From Mesorhabditis belari (Eukaryota > Nematoda > Chromadorea > Rhabditida > Rhabditidae): 64,000 nucleotides of DNA. Every line of letters begins with the position of its first letter. Position 1 is the stretch's first letter. Below the pieces are notes generated by a model. That model worked only from the letters and a program-made list of their open reading frames with translations. It made no database searches and was not told the origin of the DNA. Where the stretch lies: assembly GCA_958450365.1 (NCBI GenBank), contig CAUEEP010000937.1:1550501-1614500 (forward strand), written 5' to 3'. The position numbers and the translations under genes are program-made. Shown one piece after another: positions 13,801 through 22,865 of this stretch.

Positions 13801-16800
13801 TTTTGCCCAAAAAGGTTTCGATCTGAGAAAGATCTAAGAAAAAAGAAGCCAACTTTAAGAAAAGGGGAAGGTTGTCGATGAAAACAAGACTAATACAAGA
13901 AAAATCGAGTTCAAATTAATAGTAAACTTTTATGTTGCTTAAATCAGCAGCTAAAGTGAGAGAATAACGCAATGCGATTACTTGATCAGATCAGTTCAGT
14001 TTTGGTTCAGATTTGGTTCAGATTTGGTTCAGATTTGGTTCAGATTTGATTCATATATTGTTAAGATTTGGTTCAGATCGTCTCTTGATTCTCATAGGAT
14101 TCTCTTTTACTCCAAAATTTCTCTTTTACATTGTACATTGTACATGTACATTAAAACTATGTATTGAAATCCTCAAAAACTCACTCTAACCCATCCCAAA
14201 TACTTAAAGGAATTGAAAAAAAAAAGGAGATTTCTCACCTTTCTAAGGAGCTTAGCACACAAAAACTCGCATTTATTGAGTGGTGGACAGGGAATAGACC
14301 GTGAAAACACGTGTGGACGGAGTAAATACGGCTTTACGTCTATTCAACTCTCGACCTCGACCAATCTCATCGTTTCTTTTCAAAAGAAATCGGTCTTTTT
14401 TGATACTTGAAAGGCCAAGTTGGCCAAGAGTTTTCTCTCTAAAACTAGCAAACACATAGTAAAGTAAAAGCTAGAAAAAGAAAGCTTCAAGGGTGAATGA
14501 ATTTTGAGGTTTTGAAATTCGAAAACGATAGATTGGAGTGAAGGAGATAGGCTAGAGTTTAGCTAGAGTTTAGCTAGAGTTTAGACATGTGTGAGACTCA
14601 AAAATCGAAGACTGGAGGTGTCCAGTTTGAGCACTTTCTTCAAAAGAAACCCATTTTGGTGTTAATGGAAAAGTTGTAGAGAATCAAAAATAAAGCTTAT
14701 ATCCAAATTTTCAGAACGATTCAAAAACTGCTTTTTAAGAAATGCCAAATTTACGAATTTTCACAAAACTTGCATTTTACAAAACATTTTAAGCGAAACT
14801 ACTGAGTGTATCTTTTTGGAAATTTGGCTATAAGCCTAACTTTTGATTCTCTACAACTTTTCCATTGACACCAAAATGGGTTTCTTTTGAAGAAAGTGCT
14901 CAAACTGGGACTCCAGATCTCAATCTCCAGTCCTCCAGTCCTCCATTTTTGAGTCTCACACTTGTCTCACACACAAACCAAAACCCTACTACGAAAGAGA
15001 AATCCGCAAATTGCCTGTAAAATGGGCAGAAGTCGAGGAAGAAGAAGAAGAAGCGGCAATGGGTGGGGCCAGGCGAGAAACCCGAAAGTGACCCTAAGCC
15101 CCATTTGCACCAGAAGAAGTTTATGCTCTGCGTTTTTTGGGATATGGAGGGAGTGGTGGACTGGGAGTTGCTGAATAGCAAGGAGACCGTTAATGCAATC
15201 AAATACAGTGAACAGTTGGAAAAGGTGAATGAACCTCTGAAGAAGAATAGGCCCTTTAAGTCAAAGATCGTTCTCCTCCACGGCACCGCGCGCCCTCATG
15301 TTGCAAGACTGACTCGCTCTAAAATAGATAGCCTTGCTTGGGAACTTTTGGCGCATTCCTCATACAGTCCAGCTTCTTTTGATTACTATTTATTCCGGAC
15401 CATGAGTAATTAGCTTGCGGGAGAACACTTCGATTCGGAAGAAGCATTCAAAAATTGGCTTTGAAAGTTTTTCGATTCAAAACCAAAATCCTAGTACGAA
15501 AGAGGATGACTGTAACCCCGGAAATTGCCTTTAAAATGTGCAGAAGTCGTCAATAATAATGGAAATTATTTGGAATGAATTGATGGTTTTATGTTGAATA
15601 AATTTTAGTTCAAAGTCCCGCAGTTTTCAATTGACCAACCCAATACTTCGACTCATAAGTTGAGATTTAAGCTCTTACTATTCAGCTTTCAAAAACCGTT
15701 TGATTTGCTCAGTCATACAAAACTCGATTCAATTTAGACCTGCAAGAACAATTTTAGGTGCTAAATATAGTTTCAAACATTTTACTCTTCCCAAATTTTC
15801 TTTTCTCTATATCGAAAAACCCTAGTCCCCAAATTTTTGACAAGTTTGCTTCCATTTTGACGAGTCTAGAAGCTTTTTCCCGTTTCTTTGATAACTTAAC
15901 CGTGCGTGAATCACTTTTTGGACTTTCTAGCTTCAAACATTTTACTTGACAGCTTTACAAGAGCTTTTCTCCTGTGAATTCGCATTAACAGCCACATCCG
16001 ATGTCATCAAACAATTCCCAGCATTGGGGAATTGTTGTTTGAAGGGAATTTCGCGGACAATCGCTTTTCACAGTAATAAATAAATAAAACAAAAGAATTT
16101 TCGAATTCAGCGATTTTTTTTGCCATTTCCATGAAAGACCCTTAGCAGTTTTCAATTCACCAACCCAATATATTCTATTTTTTCTATTCTATTCTATTTT
16201 TTTCTATAAGCTCTCCTCGCTTGTGTTCATAAAATTGGCGTTCAAAATCGGGGATGTTCTAAGGATGATTTCAGCCAATCATCTCAAAGAGAAATAGAAA
16301 TAGAAATAGAAATAAAATAGAAAGAAAAGAAATCTCTTTTCCACTAAAAATGATCTCTATTTTAAAGAAAAAGACAATAAACTCAAACATTTTAATGCCC
16401 AACAAAAAAATCGGCATTAAATTCAAGTTAGATGCGCTAAATTGATGAGCTGACAAAAAGTTCAAGAGGATTTTAATCGTCAAATGAAAAGGAAGGGAAA
16501 ATGTCGTAAATGACATCTGGAGAAAAGTCTAAAAGCTAAAAGCTAAAAGCTAAGCTAAAAAAACAGGTTTACTGAGCAAGCAAGCAACAAGTTTTTTCTC
16601 GACACTAAACTCTGTTTTAAGTGATCTTAAAGTATGCAAAATGTAGGTAACTTTATTTTGTATTCAATAAGAATAAGAAACACTTGGAAACTTCACCGCG
16701 GAGGGGCTATTTTTGAGGTGGCGCTGTCTGTACACGGCGCTGTCTGTACACGGCGCTGTCTGTACACGGCGCTGTCTGTACACGGCGCTGTCTGTACACG

Positions 16801-19109
16801 GCGCTGTCTGTACACGGCGCTGTCTGTACACGGCGCTGTCTGTACACGGCGCTGTCTGTACACGGCGCTGTCTGTACACGGCGCTGTCTGTACACGGCGC
16901 TGTCTGTACACGGCGCTGTCTGTACACGGCGCTGTCTGTACACGGCGCTGTCTGTACACGGCGCTGTCTGTACACGGCGCTGTCTGTACACGGCGCTGTC
17001 TGTACACGGCGCTGTCTGTACACGGCGCTGTCTGTACACGGCGCTGTCTGTACACGGCGCTGTCTGTACACGGCGCTGTCTGTACACGGCGCTGTCTGTA
17101 CACGGCGCTGTCTGTACACGGCGCTGTCTGTACACGGCGCTGTCTGTACACGGCGCTGTCTGTACACGGCGCTGTCTGTACACGGCGCTGTCTGTACACG
17201 GCGCTGTTTTGATCACCTCCCGCTCACCTTTAGTTCATGCGATAGTTGGGTGAATTTACAGGCTCAGGCTTACTTGGAGTAAGCTCAGGCTTACTTCGAT
17301 CAACATTCTTTACTTGGATCAACTCACGCTGCAGGGATGAAGAAGAAGATATAGGTGAGCATGTAAACCATCGATGTCCAATTGATGGCTGCATAGGAAA
17401 CACCGTAGAAATCGGAAATGATCGGCGAGATGATCGAGTAGATGATCCATTGAGCACCGTTTGAGGCTGACTGAAAAAAAAGAAAACAAGTTTATCATTT
17501 GAACTTTATAGTTAGATTCAAGCTCTATATTTTTATGCTCTTTGATAAAAATATAGTCAAAATGGCACTTTAGCGAACTTTTCTATTTTACTCTATATCT
17601 TGACTTCCAGTAATCAGATCGACCTAAGGTTGGTTTTAAAAGAATCCTCATCAAATTTGACTAGAGAAAAGTTAAATTTGTTTTGTATATTCATGTATAA
17701 GAACATAGAGAAAATCTGTGTCAAAGTTGACCTTCCAAATGGGAGTCTCGAAGTTTGGAAACTCTTCGATTTTACTCTATATCTCGACTCTCAGTGGTCA
17801 GAACGACTTGAGGTTGGTTTTAAAATGGTCCTTATTAAATTTGGTTATAGAAAAGTGCAATTTATTTTGTATACTCATGTGTAAGAATATATAGAAAAAT
17901 TGCATCAAAGTTGACCTACACACCTGCAGAAGTCAATCAACTTTGACGATCTATAACTCGAGGTATAGAAATTCAATCGACTTGTGATTGCTTTTAAAAG
18001 AATCCTCATTAAATTTGGTTATAGAAAAGTGCAATTTATTTGTACATTCATTTGTAAGAACGTAGAGAAAAACGGCTTTGAAAAGTATTGCGCAAAAGAG
18101 CCGTTTCTAGATAGTCAAAATGGCACTTTCGCGATTTTCAGCTCGACTTCCAGCAAACGGATCGACTCAAGAATGGTTTTAAAAGATTCCTCATCAAATT
18201 TGGCTTAAGAAAAGTTGAATTTATGAAACTCACGAGTAAACAGAACATGACGAGAATTGCCCATCTCTTTTTGTAGAGTCGAGTCTCGGGCACTTTCGGA
18301 TTCCCTTCGATCATCACTTGTGGAGCGACTGTCGAGAAACCGTTTTGTTTCCCATTTTGAATCTAAAATTTATTCATTCTTGCAAATTTTATTTGATTGT
18401 TTCATTTGATTGTTTGATTTGTTTGGTTATTTGATTGATTTGATTTGAATCTCGTCTGAAGAAACTCGTTAGAAAAGTGATTTGATGGCTGTGTTTTCAG
18501 TTTTTTTGTGTACTTTGAGCTCAACTCTGCAAACTTATCCCCTTTCTAGCCCAAGAAGGAAAATGGGGGTTCTAGCAATTGAGAATTCTTGGATTTGGCT
18601 ACTCTAGCATTTGGCTATTCTAGCTATTGGATATTCTAGCTTTTGGATATTCTAGCATTTGGCTACTCTAGCTATTGGCTACTCTAGCTTTGGCTACTCT
18701 AGCATTTGGATATTCTAGCTTTGCCTATTCTAGCTTTTGGCTACTCTAGCTTTTGGCTACTCTAGCTATTGGCTACTCTAGCTTTTGGCTACTCTAGCTT
18801 TGCCTATTCTAGCTTTTGGCTACTCTAGCTATTGGCTACTCTAGCTTTTGTCTATTCTAGCTTTGCCTACTCTAGCTTTGCCTACTCTAGCTTTGCCTAC
18901 TCTAGCTTTGCCTACTCTAGCTTTGCCTATTCTACCTTTGCCTATTCTACCTTTGCCTATTCTACCTTTGCCTATTCTTACATTTTAAAAGAATGCGCCA
19001 GAAAGAGCACGTTTCTTTTGAGCTCAAAGTATTCTCGAATATTTCTCAAAAATACCTGAGCACTCACCTGTAAATCGGGCGCGTTTCTCGCCGATCCAGC
19101 GCCGGGCAT
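3838..19109 (-). CDS. FLVCR: FLVCR-family MFS transporter, complete
   Basis: Member of the FLVCR branch of the major facilitator superfamily: 12-helix plasma- or organelle-membrane carriers described as haem exporters and, more recently, choline/ethanolamine transporters. Exons in coding order: 19109-19068 (start [14 protein letters not shown]), 18362-18234, 17470-17328, 9836-9739, 9647-9598, 9556-9461, 8952-8814, 8466-8426, 8317-8221, 8140-8040, 7332-7262, 7218-7111, 5486-5381, 4181-4070, and a last exon from 3989. Every junction keeps phase. Family hallmarks are [26 protein letters not shown] (MFS motif A-like), [51 protein letters not shown] and [16 protein letters not shown]. The last exon either runs to TAG at 3838-3840 (494 aa) or is spliced at a GTGAGT (3930) to TAA at 3884 (466 aa). 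AATAAA follows near 3800 on this strand. Introns are swollen by minisatellites. The substrate cannot be read from sequence. Confidence 0.93.
4285..4350. repeat. Dispersed repeat, copy related in inverse orientation to 28966-29100
   Basis: The sequence TAGTACCCCACCCCCATAAT, the following GGTGC and the GCGTTGCGTAGTCTAGC stretch recur as the reverse complement at 28966-29100. There, a 10-bp tandem array sits between the two shared parts. The present copy has only a few bases at that point. Confidence 0.65.
5558..6165. repeat. 30-bp minisatellite, about 20 copies, in FLVCR intron
   Basis: The unit contains AATGAGAAAGACAACAGTAG plus AATGAAGCCA. The period is a multiple of three, so it stays open on both strands (plus-strand translation repeats [10 protein letters not shown]). 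It lies between FLVCR exons 7218-7111 and 5486-5381, so this is intron and not a protein gene. Variation between copies is limited to G/A changes at a few positions. Confidence 0.92.
6208..6505. mobile_element. Fold-back (palindromic) element, about 130-bp arms
   Basis: The left arm (GTGTCTTTCTCAGCACCGAC...) and right arm (...GGTGCTGAGAAAGACAC) are near-perfect reverse complements around a short AT-rich centre near 6330-6375. There is no coding content. It is located in an FLVCR intron. Confidence 0.8.
6664..6935. repeat. 12-bp minisatellite (AGTTACACTAGA and variants)
   Basis: About 22 copies alternating ACACTAGA, ACATTAGA and ACACTAGGAG-type units. Intron of the FLVCR-like gene. Confidence 0.9.
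7605..8032. repeat. (GACA)n-type microsatellite, CAGACAGA-rich
   Basis: About 430 bp of interrupted tetranucleotide GACA/AGAC with GGCAGACAGAAA interruptions. It ends only 8 bp before the donor of FLVCR exon 8140-8040, so it begins almost at the splice site. Confidence 0.92.
8488..8703. repeat. 10-bp minisatellite AAGCTTTAGG
   Basis: About 21 copies, HindIII-like AAGCTT in each, starting 22 bp upstream of FLVCR exon 8466-8426 in the intron. Confidence 0.9.
9130..9205. repeat. Fragment of the GACGCAGAATTT dispersed family
   Basis: The stretch ATTCGACGCAGAATTTCACG followed by GCTGATTCCGAATCTG matches the arms of the fold-back at 2657-3233 and the centre of the one near 57460. This is a single arm only, in an FLVCR intron. 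Confidence 0.6.
9837..11039. other. FLVCR large intron, unique part
   Basis: AT-rich intron sequence between exons 17470-17328 and 9836-9739. It has a short CTAGTTCTAGTAA repeat near 10550-10590 and no other recognisable element. Confidence 0.4.
11040..11835. repeat. 14-bp minisatellite TATCTATTCCATTA, split in two blocks
   Basis: A small block at 11040-11096 and a large block at 11250-11835 share the unit, with C/T alternation (TTCCATTA / TTCTATTA). They are separated by about 150 bp of non-repeated sequence. At both ends of the large block the unit decays to TTTATTCCATTT. FLVCR large intron. Confidence 0.92.
11836..12892. other. FLVCR large intron, no gene seen
   Basis: AT- and pyrimidine-rich sequence with scattered short open frames that lack splice context or family resemblance. 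Confidence 0.35.
12893..13695. repeat. 18-20-bp minisatellite AGTCTAATCGATCTAGAGAG
   Basis: About 40 copies in two main forms, one with CGATCTAGAGAG and one shortened to CGATCTGGGAG. Between about 13190 and 13500 the two forms alternate regularly, giving a dimeric higher-order unit of about 38 bp. Intron of the FLVCR-like gene. Confidence 0.93.
13985..14078. repeat. Short 11-bp repeat GGTTCAGATTT
   Basis: About seven imperfect copies in the FLVCR large intron. Confidence 0.7.
14590..14960. mobile_element. Fold-back element next to mariner relic
   Basis: The left arm (TGTGAGACTCAAAAATCGAA, then the GAGCACTTTCTTCAAAAGAA stretch) is repeated in reverse complement at the right, ending GAGTCTCACA at 14951-14960. 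The centre is near 14700-14830. A half copy (TCTCTACAACTTTTCCATTG and onward) is found at 24456-24530. Confidence 0.75.
14978..15650 (+). pseudogene. Mariner transposase relic (C-terminal catalytic part)
   Basis: The plus-strand frame from about 15063 reads [20 protein letters not shown], then [34 protein letters not shown] and [13 protein letters not shown], then stops at TAG 15411. Downstream, past stop codons, are mariner-like [12 protein letters not shown] and NGNYLE tail segments. The family signature is the DD34D catalytic domain. Here the first D (FWD) is present, the second (normally LLHDNARPH) is G, and the Ser-Pro-Asp motif is altered, so it is inactive. A mariner-type tail segment also occurs before the domain (14978-15025), so this is a mosaic. 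The element ends near 15650 with CAGTTTTCAATTGACCAACC, an end shared with other relics at 16148, 24542 and 56843. It lies in the FLVCR large intron. Confidence 0.85.
15651..16722. other. FLVCR large intron, no gene seen
   Basis: AT-rich. It contains a second mariner-type end (CAGTTTTCAATTCACCAACC near 16148) and a short AAATAG run near 16290-16320. No coding exon recognised. Confidence 0.35.
16723..17208. repeat. 16-bp minisatellite GGCGCTGTCTGTACAC, about 30 perfect copies
   Basis: Essentially no variation between copies, far more GC-rich than its surroundings, and only 120 bp downstream of FLVCR exon 17470-17328 in the intron. Because 3 x 16 is a codon multiple it stays open in all frames, which creates spurious open reading frames. 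Confidence 0.97.
17600..18225. repeat. Three tandem copies of a ~200-bp dispersed repeat in FLVCR intron
   Basis: The motif GGTTGGTTTTAAAAGAATCC followed by CTCATCAAATTTG, TATAGAAAAGT, TTTTGTATATTCATGTATAA and GAACATAGAGAAAA recurs near 17620, 17810 and 17985 (and partly 18170). The same repeat occurs in opposite orientation, again about three times, at 61630-62120 inside the second copper-transporter gene. Confidence 0.75.
18590..18975. repeat. 16-bp minisatellite GGCTACTCTAGCTTTT
   Basis: About 25 imperfect copies that shift from TTTGGCTACTCTAGC to TTTGCCTATTCTACC toward the 3' end. FLVCR first large intron. Confidence 0.88.
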
Positions 19110-19429
19110 TGTCTCGATTTCAACTCTCAATCAAAGCACACAGCAGAAAATGAATGAGCGAAATGGTTTGAGGTCACTTTGAGACTTGTTGAGCACTCCA
19201 AGAGGCACAAATCTTTTCCCCTTTTTTCTCTTCTCCAATTCTCAATTTCTCCTTCAGCCCCGCCCCTCGCCAACTACCGATGACGGGCCAACACAATCCT
19301 CTTTCTCTAAACGTTTTTGTTGAAAAGGGTTGTACTTGGTGTTTTAATAAAGTACTAAAGTACTTAATAAAGTACTTAAAGTTAGATACAGTTAAATCAT
19401 TGATACTTTTACAATCGTTAATCATAGCT
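19110..19429 (-). promoter_or_regulatory. Upstream region of the FLVCR-like gene
   Basis: Sequence 5' of the inferred ATG at 19107-19109 (minus strand). It should hold the promoter or trans-splice acceptor, but no specific element could be assigned. Confidence 0.3.
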
Positions 19430-19672
19430 TCAGAGCTTCAGAGCTTCAGAGCTTTATAGCTTCATAGCTTTAGAGCTTCATAGCTTAAGATCTTCATAGC
19501 TTCAGAGCTACAGAGCTTTATAGCTTCATAGCTTCATAGCTTCATAGCTTCATAGCTTCATAGCTTTATAGCTTCATAGCTTTATAGCTTCATAGCTTTA
19601 TAGCTTAAGATCTTCATAGCTTCAGAGCTACAGAGCTTTTTAGCTTCATAGCTTCAGAGCTTCATAGTTTCT
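19430..19672. repeat. ~10-bp minisatellite TAGCTTCATA
   Basis: About 24 copies with AGAGCTTC, TAGCTTTA and AAGATCTTCA variants. A segment of about 130 bp appears twice, giving a partial higher-order repeat. Confidence 0.85.
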
Positions 19673-20439
19673 ACAAAAAATCCTGCTTAACAGGTTTCAA
19701 TCTTAGTTCAAATCTTATTTGATGATCTAGAATTAGAACGAGTTTTCGAACGAATTAGAACTAGAATTAGAACGAGTTTCGCGTTTTCTAAAAGGTGAAC
19801 AATTTGGGAAAAGGTACCGTAATCTTTCTGCAGACTTTGTTCACTTAATTGTGATCTCATTTGATGTGGAATCAAACTCTGAATCGAATAGAATCGAATC
19901 TGAATTTCTAGAATCAAAATCAAATACAACAGGGAAAATCTGGAAGAATTAGATTACGGTAGCTTTTCCAATAGCTTACAAATCCAATAGTTTTTCCAAA
20001 TTAGCCAGTTTTTGAGAAAAAGCAGTGTCTGTAAGGAATGAAATGAACGCATTTATACGCATTTATACGCATTTATACGAACGCAATGAACGCAGGCAAT
20101 CATAACCAACCGTGTAACTCACTTGTTGTGTAAATTGCAGCTTTTGAGTAATCGATTATCTTGGAATCACGTGAATTCAGTGAAATATTTGAAGCAACTC
20201 CTCCACATTTGTTGTCGACAAAGTGAAATACGGTGAAAGAGAATTTTCAACTGAAATTTGACTGTAACAGCTTGCACTCGATGCTCAAAAAGTACTTTGT
20301 GCAAAAAGTACCATGTACTTTGTGCTCCAAAAAGTCCAAATGCACCCCTGGCGCACTAGCTGCTGCATAATTTCAAGAAAAACGAAGAACTGAGTGCACT
20401 AGAAAGGGTGTATTTGCAAAATTCAAGCACAAAGTATAT
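19673..20439. other. Intergenic, no gene seen
   Basis: AT-rich sequence between the FLVCR-like gene and the fold-back at 20440. Only short degenerate repeats (for example CGCATTTATA near 20050). Confidence 0.35.
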
Positions 20440-20587
20440 AGTTTGTGGCCGATTTTGATTTTCAGCCGATTTTAACTGACAAGGGAAGGATGATTGGGTT
20501 TCGTCGGCTTTTCCGATCAGATATATGTTGTAGGCGAAAAGGTTTCAAACCATATCGGCTAGCGGAAGAGGCTTGAAACCTTTTCAG

Positions 20588-20776
20588 CAATGAAAGGTGC
20601 AGCAATGAAAGGTGCAGCAATGAAAGGTGCAGCAATGAAAGGTGCAGCAATGAAAGGTGCAGCAATGGAAGGTGCAGCAATGGAAAGGGCAGCAATGGAA
20701 GGTGCAGCAATGGAAAGGGCAGCAATGGAAAGGGTAGCAATGGAAAGGGCAGCAATGGAAGGTGCAGCAATGAAAG
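20588..20776. repeat. 15-bp minisatellite GCAGCAATGAAAGGT
   Basis: About 12-13 copies with A/G variants (GAAAGG versus GGAAGG versus GGAAAGG). It lies inside the left arm of the 20440-21658 fold-back, immediately after a small hairpin formed by AAAGGTTTCAA and TTGAAACCTTTT. Confidence 0.92.
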
Positions 20777-21055
20777 GTTACATTCTGCAGCTAATTTTTG
20801 CATCATTGGAATGAGCGTCAAATTCTGCATCGAATGTCGTAGTCGATTATGAATGAAATTTTTTGGCAAATCTTTCTAGGCAATTCTAGCAGAGCAACCC
20901 TTTAATGTATGAGGACAATATTAAGTCATTTTGTAGCGAATTAAATTCTGCGTCGATTGGTACCAAATTTGTGAGTTTAGGTTAAAAATTGCCGGCGCTA
21001 TAACGTTTGATTCAAAAGCGGCGCGACCCCCGTAGCCGATTATGAATGAGTGGGT

Positions 21056-21312
21056 CTAGGTCTAGATCTAAGTCTAGGTCTAAGTCTAGGTCAAGTCTAG
21101 GTCCAGGTCTAGGTCTAGGTCTAGGTCCAGGTCTAGGTCTAGGTCTAGGTCTAGGTCTAGGTCTAAGTCAAGGTCTAGGTCCAGGTCTAGGTCTAGGTCT
21201 AGGTCTAGGTCCAGGTCTAGGTCTAGGTCCAGGTCCAGGTCTAGGTCTAGGTCTAGGTCTAGGTCCAGGTCTAGGTCTAGGTCCAGGTCCAGGTCCAGGT
21301 CTAGGTCTAGGA
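21056..21312. repeat. 6-bp array (CTAGGT/CCAGGT)n
   Basis: About 43 hexamers with C/T variation at one position. The array lies exactly between GAGTGGGT and GCGTCCAACC in the left arm of a fold-back. The right arm shows the same two flanks separated by only a few bases. Confidence 0.95.
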
Positions 21313-21785
21313 GCGTCCAACCATCAAGTATTTAGTATCATTCAACGCAGAATCATTGATAATTATGTTAAATTTTTTAAATTAGCATGATTTGATAAAG
21401 AGAAAAAAATTAGAGCAAAAAAAACTGTTTTTTCAAGAGAAAACTTTGAAGCCCCATAACTTTTTTTCTTTTTCTCCAATATTTCTAATTTAAAAAATTT
21501 AACATAGTTATTAATGATTCTGCGTTGAATGATACTAAATACTTGATGGTTGGACGCTTCTAAACCCACTCATTCATAATCGGCTATCATTGGAAAAGGT
21601 CACGAGACCCAATCAACCTTCCCTTGCCGGCTGAAAATCAAAATTGGCTACAAAATATAGATTAAAATATAGATATATATATATATAAAGTACATTTCAA
21701 AGTGCAAAAGAACATGTCTTTGAAAGTTTTTTTTTATTTTATTAAAACAAAACAATTCTACAGGGTAACCGCGAATTACAGCGAA

Positions 21786-22140
21786 AACTTTTTTGAAAAA
21801 GTAGCTGGGAAATGTCTAATTTATTTCAAAAGTGTCAAGTGTTATATAAAAGAATTGTAGCCCTGAATCTTGGCTATATTTTCATACCAAACACTTCCCC
21901 ATTGGACTTATACAACTCATTTCACAAGCGCTTGAATGAATGCTAGTCGATTTTTCTTTAGCGAATTTGTCATTTGTTATTCGAGTCTCATTCAAGCGCT
22001 TGTGAAATGAGTTGTATAAGTCCAATCGGGAAGTTTTTGGTATAGAAATATAGCCAAGATTCAGAGCTACAATTCTCTATATAACACTTGCCACTTTTGA
22101 AATAAATTAGACATTTCCCAGCTAGTTTTCGAAAAAGTTG
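21786..22140. mobile_element. Fold-back element, family with copies at 59037, 62671 and 62868
   Basis: The arms start AAAGTAGCTGGGAAATGTC and end with the complementary GACATTTCCCAGCT. They share AGCCCTGAATCTTGGCTATA, the TGGACTTATACAACTCATTT segment and CACAAGCGCTTGAATG. The centre is near 21945-21985. Half-element copies lie at 59037-59165, 62671-62850 and 62868-63015. Confidence 0.85.
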
Positions 22141-22499
22141 TCTCTATAATGTCGCTAGTCACTCTTTAGAAAGCTTTAAGGAAATATCGAATCACGAGTG
22201 ATGAATCGATCGGATTTCTTTCTTTTCAATTCAAATAGGTCTTTGTTGTTTGGAATGGAATCGAAAAAAAGAAGAGGAAAAGTGCGAAAAGGAATGTTTT
22301 TCCACGACTTTTGTGTACAGAAAAAAAATTCTCAAATTTACGCTTTTCCCATTGAAAATAGTTTTGATTATGAATTTTTGCGGGAATTTCGGACGAAACT
22401 TTTAAATGAAATGGGTAAAGTGTTGGGTTTGAATGAGCTTTTGGGAAAGGGATTTGAAAGATTGATTTGGAATTGATTCATTTGAAAGATTGATTTGGA
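22141..22499. other. Intergenic, one unassigned open frame
   Basis: A 92-codon open frame at 22198-22476 (+) is not repetitive but shows no family motif and no splice context. It is left unassigned. Confidence 0.25.
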
Positions 22500-22865
22500 C
22501 AGCTAACAGCTTACAGTTAACAGCTTACAGCTCACAGCTCACAGCTTACAGCTCACAGCTTACAGCTCACAGCTTACAGCTCACAGCTTACAGCTCACAG
22601 CTTACAGCTCACAGCTTACAGCTCACAGCTTACAGCTTACATTGATTTGGAATTGATTGATTTGGACAGCTTACAGCTCACAGCTTACAGCTCACAGCTT
22701 ACAGCTCACAGCTTACAGCTCACAGCTTACAGCTCACAGCTTACAGCTTACATTGATTTGGAATTGATTGATTTGGACAGCTAACAGCTTACAGTTAACA
22801 GCTTACAGTTAACAGCTTACAGCTCACAGCTAACAGCTCATAGCTTACAGCTTACAGCTTACATT
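22500..22865. repeat. 14-bp minisatellite TTACAGCTCACAGC in three blocks
   Basis: Three blocks separated by the same spacer (TTACATTGATTTGGAATTGA and similar) near 22640, 22750 and 22860, so a unit of about 110-150 bp has itself been tandemly copied. Confidence 0.9.

Larger units (their letters stand above)
20440..21658. mobile_element. Large fold-back element carrying two minisatellites in its left arm
   Basis: Outer arms: 20440-20505 (GATTTTGATTTTCAGCCG ... GGGAAGGATGATTGGGTTTC) versus 21604-21658 in reverse complement. Inner arms: TAGCCGATTATGAATGAGTG at 21033-21052 versus its complement at 21564-21588, and GCGTCCAACCATCAAGTATT at 21313 versus its complement ending 21557. The left arm is interrupted by arrays at 20588-20776 and 21056-21312 that the right arm lacks. 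Confidence 0.8.

Noticed and set aside
16634..17282. Five overlapping open frames of 167-192 codons
   Set aside because: A perfect 16-bp array is open in all frames. It lies in an FLVCR intron.
22198..22476. 92-codon non-repetitive open frame
   Set aside because: No family motif, no splice or promoter context, AT-rich lysine/phenylalanine composition typical of chance frames.
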